Assembly (NCBI GenBank): GCA_910591455.2
Contig: OU342804.1
Coordinates: 22,470,484-22,534,483 of the forward strand
Direction of reading: 5' to 3'
DNA length: 64,000 nt
From: Pholis gunnellus
Taxonomy: Eukaryota; Chordata; Actinopteri; Perciformes; Pholidae
The position numbers and the translations under genes are program-made. Of the stretch, positions 1 to 10,837 are shown piece by piece. The notes beneath the pieces were generated by a model. It did no database searches. It saw only the letters and a list, made by a program, of their open reading frames with translations, and was not told the origin of the DNA. Every line of letters starts with the position of its first letter. The first letter of the stretch is position 1.

Positions 1-2104
1 ATATTTCCCCGGCCCAATATTGCTTGCTCTGTACTGTGCTGTCACTGAATACAATGACCATCACCACATCCATGAATATTATTAGCATTTTTCTCAGGAT
101 TCTGTCAATGCGGAAGACAGCCTTGTGGGAGTAGAAGTACACGCTGTTTTTTGCCGTGGTCGGATATCTGAGCTGCCTGTTGGAGAACAGAGTTGCGGCG
201 TATTGTCCAGTCTGTGAATGTAATTATGAACGTCCATAATGCCAGTCATTAACAAGAAGTCACCTGACGCAGCAGTTCCAAGCCGTTGCCGTTGTTCTGG
301 TTTGAAAGGACCTCGTGGAGGTTAAAATGTGAAATAGCTGCTGTTGATTGAAAGTTGACAAAGAATGAGGATTAGAGGCCCGAGGAGGGAGCTGTTTCTG
401 GATAAGGATCGATAAAAGCAGAGCCGTGAAAGACCTCTAACAGAGCACCAGGTGGACCATCGTGTCATTCAGGGAGCAATTGTCACCTTCATCTTTCCAG
501 ACTTTGAGTGACCATTCAGGAGGAATGACTGTTCAGTGTATATTGCCCTTTCTGCTCCACGGCTGTTTGCAGAGGTCCATGTAGTGTATATCTTTCTTTC
601 ACTCATTCAAGGGTTGGAACCAATGCTAAGTGAGAGCCAAAGGTCCTCTACATATTTTCAGTGAATACAAAAACCTGGATACAGGACATGATACCAGAGT
701 TTTGCACCAACACTGATATTGATTTACTAATATGTATTTTGTTTTCATCTATCAAAAGAAGCCAAAGATTTTAGATGGTAAATGGTAAAAAGATGTATCA
801 TTTGTCAAAATCTGTGTTACCATTATTGGCTGGTGTAGTAAAAAAAAAAGCCTGTTGGTCAAAAGTAAAAGTAAAAAAGTTTTATTGCAGTAAACTAATC
901 AGACCTGTAGCTCGTTCTGTCCGCTGTTCTAAAGACCCTAACCTAAAGTCAACCTAAGTATAAAAACAAAATACCTTACACAAATATCTCTTTTCCTAAT
1001 TAAAACTTGGATCATAACTTCATTTATTTTATTTATTTAAATTACCAATGAGAAAAAAAAGGTTAAAGAAAATGTACTGTTTTGCTTTTCAGATCAATTT
1101 TCAATCTCTCTTCTCATTTCCTGAGTCTGGTTTCTGTCAGAATCCACACAAAACATGACTAATCCCCTTTCAAACTAAAATAAATAGTGTATATTTTTTC
1201 TGTCTTGCATGCTTTCCTTTCATGTTGTATCAGCAGAAAGAACAAACAAACATAATTTTTAATTAGCAGCATCTCCGTCATCTTTATTATCTCCCTCATT
1301 TTATATTTGGCTTTTAGATTAATCCACATTTATTTTGCTGTCAGATTTCTGCCTGGTTGGGGGAGAGTGGTGTGGGAGGATTTCTCATTAAATCCAAAAC
1401 AAAAATATTTTCCCTGCTGCTAGCGTGTGTGCAGTGGTGGCAGATCACAACAATGAATGGGGGATGTCAAGGATGCTCTTACTGTTTTTTCCCCCAAGTT
1501 CACAATTTTCACACATTAGAATGACTTAATGCTTTTTATCTGTCTGTCTCTCTCTCTCTTTCCCTCTCGTCAGTAACCAAACCCCGTTGACAGCTTCAAT
1601 TAAACCCTGTGAAATTGCCCCAGTATCTGTCTCCCACTGGGGCCATTTAGCTGTGTTTAGCTCCCTGCAAGCTGGGCTTGTTGCCAGGCAAACTTTAGAG
1701 AGTGTTTCATGTTCCTGCTTAAAATGTAGGCCAACCTAGCCCCCCGAGTGCCACCTGGCCAGCCTCAGAGTTAACCTGGTTGGTAGTTTGCTCAGGTGCA
1801 TTTAGTGCTTGTATGCAACAAGTCTTAAAAAGGCAAAATGTATATTCTTCTCCTGCTGTGGTACATTTTGTGAGAATTACTCAAATGTATTTAGCTGATA
1901 AGTTTGATTACTTTGTTTACTCCAAGGCCAACTTGTCAAAAACATTTGCCTTGCATCTTGACTTGAAACACCACATCAGTCTACAGCCAGCGGAAGTGCA
2001 CAAACATTCTTCACTTTTTGGTTTTTGGTCATACAAATACAAATACAAATACAAATCTGCCCTGGTGATGATGCTAGAGATGCTAAAATTATGGGATTAT
2101 CAAA

Positions 2105-2300
2105 TGTGATACAATTTGGCAATATCTTTCACCTCATGGTGGATCATCAGATTCACTCAGCTCTCATTCGGTACCATAAATGTCCGTAAAATGCAATCCA
2201 CCCAACTGTTGTGAAGATATTTCAGTCTGACCCAAAGTAGTGGATTGACTATCATGGCCATCCCTAGAACCATGCCGCTAGCTTGGCTAACAGCAAACAT
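2105..2300 (+). repeat. Interspersed repeat fragment, family A (as at 48650-48840)
   Basis: Text such as gaagatatttcagtctgacc and ggccatccctagaaccatgc is typical of a very common teleost repeat. A related piece lies in opposite orientation at 48650-48840. Ends are approximate. Confidence 0.6.
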
Positions 2301-2764
2301 CAGCAAAGCTATGCTTTTCTTTCTTCACTACCTTAATGAGGATATTGTGTTTAAGATCCAGACTTGTGTGCCCCTTTTGTTTGCAGTGACGATAATCAAT
2401 TTCTCCCTTGTTCTGGTGAAGGGCTCTCCTGTAGCCTTTGTTACTGTTTTACACCACCGTGAATCTGCGTTGAGGCTTGCTGCTCGTCTTCTTGAACCTA
2501 GACAATTTGGTCCTCTGATGCAGGGCCACGCAAAAAGAAAAATGTCCATCTGGTGTATTCACTCTGCTTTCATTTGTTGATTGGGGGCGAATTTACTCCA
2601 CACTGCACACACCAAAGGTGTTGCTATTTCTTGTGCCTCTTCTTGTGTTACTGTACAAAAGGCTGTATCGGTTTGAACAATGTGCATGTGTTCTGTAAAA
2701 GGGATTACTTTGACGATTGGTTGAGACAGTCCTCCTCTGACAGACTGCGCTGGTAAAACAAAGA

Positions 2765-2778
2765 GTAGCTATGGTAAC
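2765..2778 (+). promoter_or_regulatory. X-box-like (RFX) palindrome
   Basis: GTAGCTATGGTAAC is close to the RFX consensus GTTGCCATGGCAAC, with two half-site mismatches and spacing kept. It lies at the edge of a GC-rich 250-bp patch. Function is inferred only. Confidence 0.25.
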
Positions 2779-3959
2779 AGTCACGGGTGAAGGAGGAGGG
2801 CGTGTCTGTGGCGTGTTGTGCTTGAAGTGGCGAGATGGACATTGGCAGGCAGAATGGCGGGGGAGCAAGTGTCGCGTTCTGTGGTCCTTTTGCCATTCCC
2901 GATGCTCACCAAGTCTCTGCTTTCCTTCTCTTCCTGTTTCCCGCTTGGCTCTTGTCGTCGTGGTCCTGAAGCGAGTGGGAGGCTGTAAGGAGAACAAACG
3001 CTGAATCTCAATGAGACAGCTGAGAGGAAACTCATTTTCTCGCTCCGTCTCTTTCTGATAGAGCCTTTTATTCTTTATTTACAAGCAGCATAACTCAAAC
3101 ACGATCGGGTTATTACGCGATTCATCAACATGTTTAACAATGTGGAAATGCTGTAAGGGTAGTTAAATGTTATACAGTTAAATGTTTACAAGATCGTTTA
3201 ATCATAGCTGACCCCAATAAAGATGACGGGTGGCTGCTTCATGAAGGGCAGTGGAGATTATTTCGTGGATTACTGAGTGTCTCAGAAAGTTCTCCCCATA
3301 ATGCTGTTAATGCAGATGGTCTTTGGAAAAATAGTATCAAGATGATACATTAGGAAGTGGGTGTATTGCAGTTCTGCTGCCACTTGTATAAGAGAAGGAT
3401 GGCTGCAGTGGTTAACAGTTGACTCCCAGTTAAAAGGGAAGAAGCTGGCTTCTTTTCCGCTTCTTCTACCATAGATTGAAAGAATATTTTCTCCTTCCAG
3501 GATGAATACAGTGAATCAAACATGTCTTGCTTTGTGTTGAGGCTCCATACCGTGTCAGTTACTTTTTTGTGGTCCCAATCATTGGGCTCAAAGGCTGATT
3601 CTGATTTGGTGTCATATCTCCAACTGTTAATATAAACAGAAATCGGTCTGATTCACAGGAAATATTCCTTTTTACCCCACTGTACGATATGGCCTCTAGG
3701 AGATAAATTCAACTTAGTCAGGCATCAAACCATCAACCACTGTATTCCAGGGAACAGTCAAATCAATTAGCAAAAACAGCTTAATATTAGGAAAATATGT
3801 CTTTTTAAGTCTAAATGCAGATATCTCAGATGCTTTGATCTTTTTAGGCTTGAAAAATACATTTTAAATAATATAAGTAATACTTAAAGTAGATGCTGAC
3901 AACATCATTTTGTTATAGAGTCAAGGGTCTGGAGGCTATCCCAGCGTGCCTCGGGTTGG

Positions 3960-4545
3960 AGCATAGACTCCGACTGTATATAAGAAGTGGACGTAGTCAT
4001 CTTGACGTCACCCATTGGTTTGTGGACTGCCGTTTTTTTTAGCCTCGAGTTCTGCGATTTCGCCGAGGCCATCTTGCATTACGGCTGTCGCCATGTTGGT
4101 TTTTCCGCAACCAGTGAGCGGAAGTTACCCTATTTGGAATATTTGGAATACGCAGGAGGGATGCAGGAGGGATGTAGAGACGAATTAGCTCTGGTCGTGG
4201 CAGCCACCTGTCAATCACAGTAAGCCCGCCCTAAAGCATACTCTGCTTTTTAGTCTATTTTACTCTAAACTGGACCATAATTTACTAAATGAACATCATG
4301 CTGAATTGAAGAAGACTTGAAACTAGCGATTGAGACCATAAACTCATGTTTACAATGTTAACTGAGGTAACAAGTCAAGTGAGAGGTAGGGTCATTTTCT
4401 CATAGACTTCTATAGAATCAGACTTATTTTTGCAACCGGAGGAGTCGCCCCCTGCTGGTCAGTAGAGAGAATGCAAGTTTAAGACACTTCTGCATTGGCT
4501 TCACTCAGCAGAACAGTACTGGCACTTTTGAAGACCTTGTTTAGT
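3960..4545 (+). repeat. Interspersed repeat, near full length, teleost type
   Basis: The piece runs from ctccgactgtatataagaag through the stretch around gttctgcgatttcgccgagg to cgccccctgctggtcagtag and gcattggcttcactcag. I recognise these blocks as a common fish dispersed repeat. The 78-codon frame inside it is a by-product. Confidence 0.6.
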
Positions 4546-6555
4546 GACTTACACCATTCAATGCTAATATGACATATCATGAATTTCTATCAAACACAAA
4601 GAATGGGTACATTTATTTTGTCCCTAATTAAATGTGGTTTAGATTGATATATCCTCCATTACTTCCCATTATGGCCGACATGTATCTATATAGGCATTTG
4701 TGTGGGATATCGGTCTTTTGAGGACAATAAACTGCAAGATATGTCTATATATCTCTCTGCAAATCTTTGTGTCCGTTTGTGCAAAAGAGGGAGAGAGCAG
4801 AAGCAGAAATAACTCTTCAATTTAAACAGCAATTTTCTCTGTGCTGAATAGCAGCAGGTTGCCAGGTCTCCATCTTAAAAAAAAAAGAGATTCCATTCTC
4901 ACTTCCTCTCTGGGAACTCAGTGAACTCCTCCGTATTCCATCCCGGTTTGTCTGCTTTTAACTTTATATTCACCAGATGGTTCTCATTTTTCCTTTCATT
5001 GTGAAAAATGAGCTGCAAGCTGCATTTAGACCACAGTATGGGCACAAACAGGCACCCACACAAACTAAGGTGAATGTATTTAATGTCAACAGTTACCAGC
5101 TAGTTTTGCAGTCACAGTAGCATTGTATTGTCAAGCCAGAATTATGAACGTACTTTGTGCTTGTTTTTATGCTTATCAGACCAATTTTATTAGGAACCAT
5201 TTTAATTAATAAAACAAAATAGATTGACTTGAATCCTCACGACCTTTAGAGCAGAGCCAACAAATGTTATTTTCTTTTTATTCCCCTCGGGCATTTCTCA
5301 GAAGTAGCTGGTTTTAAATGTCTGGTTAAGCAGAGAAATGCAAAATATGGTTTGGCCATCAGTGTTGTCTGATTCTGTCAAAGCAGCAGAATCAGTTCAC
5401 CTTCAGTAATACCAAACGTATCATAATACTGCAGTTAGCTATGTAGACTAAGGCTTCAATGGTTCAACCGATAGCAGTGTTTCTTAAGTCTACCATCCTG
5501 CAAAATGGACCCCACTTCTTGTGAAATCTACTTGGCTAAATAATTCATTCAACTCCTTCTCTGGTTACATTTTGAACAAGATTTTTTATTTCAGAAGGAA
5601 CTGTTCAACCAAACTAGACTTACTTTTTGTCCGTCTATGTCAAGAACAGGATGTCAAATTCATGTGTTATCATGCTTTATCTCACAGAAAGAAAGATGCA
5701 AATAAGTTCTACCAGTGACTAAAAGGCTTGGGTGGGGCTATATGATTGAAATTAATCTCACAATAAAGTAGATGTTATGATATTTATCTATCACTATGCA
5801 AATGTAACACTCCAATTATCTAATTGATGTTTATGCAATGAACTGAGCAATGCATCAGACTAATCTTTACATAAATCCAATTTTAACACAAAAAACTAAC
5901 TAAGCTCACCTCGTTGCAGTGATGGTGAAGTGTTATTGTTAATATGACCGGGGATGAGATTCAAAAGAGTGAAAGGCATTTTAATTTCATCTCAACTGTT
6001 GATACCTCAGTGAGTTTGATCCTTACTTTCCCACACCCTAAGAGGATTTGTTCATTCAGAAGGCTAATGGAATCAATAGAGATCCTTATTTCTGTCCTGC
6101 TCCATTTACAGACTATAATAATCATATTACAGTTTGGCTGATGATCTTCTCTCTTCATGGTTCTTTCACACTCGTCCGTCCTGTCTTGTCTCTTCCCTGT
6201 TGAAGCCTGACTGTCTAATTCTCTGGTGTGAGCAGAGGTCGTATCTTAGAAGTCAAGACAGAGAGACATTAGTATTCCCGAGACCCTCACTCTGACTAAG
6301 CCATCTGCTGCCTTCGGACTGCTTCTCTCACCCTCTGTGCTCTCGTCGGCCCTTCTTTACTTCGTCATACACGTTCACGCAAACGCACATGATTAAGACA
6401 TGCATCTGCCAAAACGGGGTCTGAGGGTAATTTAAAGCTTTATCCGTTTTGTGGCAGACATGAAGAGGTCTGAACGTGGAGACAGCCCCCAAGTGGTGCC
6501 CGGCTGCTGCTTAAAATAGACAATTGGGATACTGCAGACTGCTGTTAGTACTGCT

Positions 6556-6556
<1 letters not shown>

Positions 6557-6618
<62 letters not shown>
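6557..6618 (+). repeat. (TG)n microsatellite, 62 bp
   Basis: Uninterrupted TG dinucleotides in non-coding sequence. Confidence 0.98.
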
Positions 6619-6619
<1 letters not shown>

Positions 6620-7493
6620 CTTTAGCCACTGCTTCTATTCAGGTTCTCATGGGGCTGGAATATGTTCATGCATACGTTAGGCAGAGAAACAACCTGTCCT
6701 GAAGAGACTAACTGGTTTACAGTCTTTTAAACGCACCTGGGCAATTTATATTTTTTTTGTAAGGAGAAGCCAGAACAATATACAAACATATCCTCTTCCC
6801 AAGGTCTGATTTTGTTGTATTAGAGTTGTGAAAGAAGGGGCGTCCTGGTGGACGAGTTTATAATTCTGACCATGTCATAGCAATGTCCTCAGTTCGAGTT
6901 TGACCGAAGTTCTGCCAACTCTCAAAAAACAGCTTATGAAATCTTGAAAAGCAAAGATTTGTGGAACAAGAACACACAGATATATTTAGTTTGCCTGAAG
7001 CACAGGGTGGACAGAGAAGACGGAAGAATAGAAAAAAACAAGAACAGATGCAAACAGATATTTGTTTGGTTTATGATTTATGAGAAATTAGATGAAGGGC
7101 ATGGCCAAAGCCAATCTCAATAAGTGTTAACATAAAGGACGATTGTGTTGTTTAGTGTTGCCTAACATTACAGCTGCACACGAGCTGACCACAGAGTTTT
7201 ACAAACATTCTCTGCTCGCAAAAAAAGAAAATAACTAGTCGGTAGAATTGAACTCAAAATAACATTGCAGCAAGACAAACAAACAAACTAGCCAACCATT
7301 TGCATGCCACTATGAATATAATTTAAAAATCAATTGAGAATATGTAAAATAATTGCAAATGGCAATGTAAAGTTTTCCCTTTTTCTCCCTAACCATGTGA
7401 TATTTCAAATCAAAGAAGAATAGAAAATGCAGAGAAACTGCACCGCAATAAGGGACTTCAGTGATTCAATGAAGCAGATCTCCCTCACAACTG

Positions 7494-7508
7494 CCCCCCC
7501 CCCCCCCC
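7494..7508 (+). repeat. Poly-C tract, 15 nt
   Basis: Uninterrupted C run, not in a gene. Confidence 0.95.
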
Positions 7509-8429
7509 ACCGCGCTACTCAGCATCAACAGTTCCTGTTCATAGCTGACTAGAGCCACCTGTGTGGTCACCTATGGAGCCTGACTGCCAACTGTTGACTT
7601 AGAGCATCAGGTCCAGAGGACATGTGCACTTAATTTATTTAGTTTAAGTTGATGACTGGGTCAAAACATCACAGCAAAATTAATTGGATTAAACAAACTA
7701 TGTGGTCCTTTTAATCACCATGTCCCTTAACTGATATGAGTATATTTATTTTGGCAATAAAACCAAAAAAGGAAACTGGGAACGTGCTCATGAGCAAGGT
7801 AGTGACATCAGTTGGGAGTGTGTAAACCTGCCTTCTCCTTCAGTACATACATTAAAGTACAATTAAGGGTATTTTGTTGCACCATTTAATAATAATTTAG
7901 GATTCTGCACGTAATGACAAATGATCTTTGTGAGCTAAAGATGGAAAAAGAAATCCCCAAAATGTCAAAAGAAATGTATCATTTATTTGGAGTTGGTGAT
8001 TGTGTTCATGAAGTTAAACAGAACTGAAGGATCATAAAAGTACCATTATACACTAACCGTGTGACATGTAGACACATACTGTGTGTATAAGCATACTTGT
8101 ACTGTTGAATGTTCATTCTAAATCCGTCCTAATGTTACTAAACCGGTGGGATAAATCCCCTGTGTGTCTTGTGAAGTGCAAATTCAATAAACACAGTCAC
8201 ATCTGAAATACATGCCAGACAAAGCAGAATTAGGAAAAGCCACCTGGCGTGGGACTTATAGGATTTCTAAATTCACACAGCAGTTGTAATGGCACTCTGG
8301 AAAAATATTACTTTAATCAAAAACATGATAATGAAACACAAATACGGCAACAGCCCAAAAACAAGGCTTTTGAATGTAGGACGCCAACAAAGAGGAGGTC
8401 AGAGGGTTTCGGTCCCTAAGGGATGCAGT

Positions 8430-8653
8430 TACCAATAGTTACCAATCCTGACTCCCAGCTCTGGAGGGGCTGGGCCTTTGCAAGAGGATGCTGGGAGGTA
8501 ATGTGGAGGAAGAAGGAGGGTGGAGTCAGGGAGGTGCATGCTGTGTAGCAGCTGGTGGGGGAAGGGAGGAGAGATGGGAGGGAGGGAGGATGGGGCCGTT
8601 GTTCCAGCAGATCCCAGTCTTATTGTATCCCACATCCAAGCTCAGGACCTCAG
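8430..8653 (+). other. Candidate apba2 5' untranslated exon or promoter
   Basis: A GC- and purine-rich patch unlike its AT-rich surroundings ends in a consensus donor, cctcag|gtaaga, at 8653/8654. The acceptor at 10342 needs an upstream non-coding donor exon, and this is the best candidate seen. The start is not determined. It could be chance. Confidence 0.3.
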
Positions 8654-9127
8654 GTAAGAGATGCAGTTAGTGAACGGTTTCCTAAATGTTAACAAACTGA
8701 AGTCGCTTTCAGTTTAAGTCAACACCTTGTAATGCAACACCATGTGCTGTTTTAAATAATGAACTAATTCACTTCATTATATGTACATGTTGCTATATTT
8801 GATCAGGCGTACAGAACATGTGTATCCATGTGTATGTGTGTGCATTTACAAATACTGTGTGATCAGTAACCACCATGGACGTGCTCATATTTATTTATAT
8901 ATATATGTATGTTTAGACAGCCGCATGTGCCCTCTGTGCACATGTAATGTTTGTCCTCTGACTTGGCTACCTGTAGAATAACTAGCTGTGTCTCTGTTTA
9001 TACTCCTTTCTGTATTTCCACTGTTGTGTTTTAGAGGGGATGTGTTTGTGCCAGGTTGTGCAGAGCTAATTAACCAGTGTAATCTCTGGTAATGGGAAAA
9101 TGTATTTATGGTAAAGGAGAAGGAAAA

Positions 9128-9150
9128 GGGGGGGGGGGGGGGGGGGGGGG
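9128..9150 (+). repeat. Poly-G tract, 23 nt
   Basis: Uninterrupted G run; length is likely variable and may be an assembly weak point. Confidence 0.95.
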
Positions 9151-10342
9151 AGCAGCAACAACACCCCTCTCGAGGGCAGTTGTTCATGGCAACTGGATGG
9201 CACAACAGAGTGGGGATGGCAACAAAAAGGATGACAGGGCATGCTTGACAGAAAGGAAAATATGTTGTGTAGTTGGTTGTTAAAATGCAGTATGACTAAT
9301 AGTAAAGTGCACTTATGGCACTCATCCTGGGATCTGTAGGTTTGTGTGTGTTTATGCTGGCTTGCATGTTTAAGCCTAAAATGATTTACTGTTCGCTGTT
9401 GCAGTTGCGTAGCCTTTGCTTTGTTGCTCCAAATGTTAATATGACAATGCTACAAAGCCTTGTGGGTTATCTAAATGGATTATGCAACTTTTAAAAGACT
9501 GGCCATGATTTTGTTAGTTTAGTTATTGATGGTAAAATTATGCATTTGTTTTATCACAGCAATCACATCACAATCACGTGGGTAGAGCTTCAACTTCATG
9601 TTTTTAAACATACATGTACATTTGGGTTTTCTTGTCTTATGCAACATATCAGGCTCCTTGCTTGTCTTCTCACCTGCACTTCTTAACCAGGTTTTTGTCT
9701 CCATGGTTGACCATTCTCAGCCAGCAAGCTACTAAAGGATCAGGAAGTCTTGACTTCTGCCATCAGTCCTAATGTAATCAGGGCACATGTGCAGCACCGA
9801 TGTGGAAGTGACCTTGATTAAACTATTGATTGTTTCTCTGGAAGTGTCCCGTTAGGTTTATGTGAAGGCGGTATGCTTAGAACGGCGCTGGTCTTTGTCT
9901 CTATTGTTCTAAAGCTGAGTGATATATTGAGCCCACTGTATTTGAAGCCAAAGTTGTGCTAAATACACACAAAAGAGTTCCTCTGAATGTGAAACAGAGG
10001 CTGCCCTGTTCAATTACAGGAGTAGATTGGTTTCTCAGGCGCTGAAAATGTGTTGCAGCTGTATGCAAAGTGCAGAACAAGATAAATGGAGGACTATGTT
10101 GTATTTTTTTAAAGGGTTTCTGCTGTGAGCAGATTTGCCATTTTGATGTGACATTATCTTGTTCCGCTGAAACACAGTGGCACTCGCCTTAAAAGCTCCA
10201 GCGCTTACTGTCTTTAGCCCTTTAACATTATGTTTTATCTATTTTATTGTAGTATATTCCACTCTTGTGTATGCACTTTAATGGGTGAATTACTACTCCT
10301 ATTTGATGTTGCACTAACACTGTGTCTGAATCTGTCTCCTAG

Positions 10343-10383
10343 GATCAAACCAATAACAATGCATGGCCTGTAAGCAGCCAGTC
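10343..10383 (+). other. apba2: apba2 5' UTR part of first coding exon
   Basis: The acceptor tctgtctcctag ends at 10342, so transcription begins in at least one upstream non-coding exon. This 41-nt leader holds an ATG at 10359 opening a 4-codon uORF (stop 10371-10373) and an in-frame ATG at 10363 with T at -3 (weak context). The ATG at 10384 has G at -3 and G at +4 and begins MAHRK, as in mammals, so it was chosen as the start. Confidence 0.7.
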
Positions 10384-10837
10384 ATGGCTCATAGGAAGAG
10401 GCCGGGGACGAGCGGAGGAAACAGTATGACTGCTCCAGGCCCCGCCTCCTGTCCCACCCCACATCCTACAGAGTCATGTGATCGGAAAGCCCTCCCTCCT
10501 CGGCAACGCCCAGTTCGCTACCCAAAAGCGTCACATGAACCGAAACCCCTCCCCCGTTCCTGTAAGGCACAATATTCTTCTCCCAAGTCTCAAGACCTGA
10601 GTCACAAGCATCCTGAAGTGGAAGTAGCTGCAGATGTTGAAGTGAAGCGGTACAGCACCCAAGCAGATGCAGAAAAACAAGACCAGCGGCCAGCAACACC
10701 CACCACGCCAGAACATAAACATGACCAAGTTTACCATGGCCGGGCAGACTTCCACGGTGGAGCCGACAGCCTGGATGACGACTCCAGCTCTGACTACATT
10801 AACAACACCTCAGATGAAGAAGAAGACTATGATGACG
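10384..10837 (+). CDS. apba2: apba2 coding exon 1 (residues 1-151)
   Basis: It encodes the N-terminus, which is proline- and lysine-rich and poorly conserved until the block DDDSSSDYINNTSDEEEDYDDG. Human APBA2 has [21 protein letters not shown] there, the start of the Munc18-binding region. The donor is gatgacg|gtgagt, leaving one base of a Gly codon. Confidence 0.93.

Larger units (their letters stand above)
1..10342. other. Non-coding 5' flank/5' intron region of apba2
   Basis: No exon with family support was seen on either strand. Contents are AT-rich unique-looking sequence, interspersed repeats at about 2105-2300 and 3960-4545, homopolymer and TG tracts, and one candidate non-coding exon at 8430-8653. 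Listed short frames have no recognisable domain. Confidence 0.6.

Noticed and set aside
3987..4223. 78-codon frame MDVVILTSPIG...
   Set aside because: It lies inside a dispersed fish repeat and has no family match.
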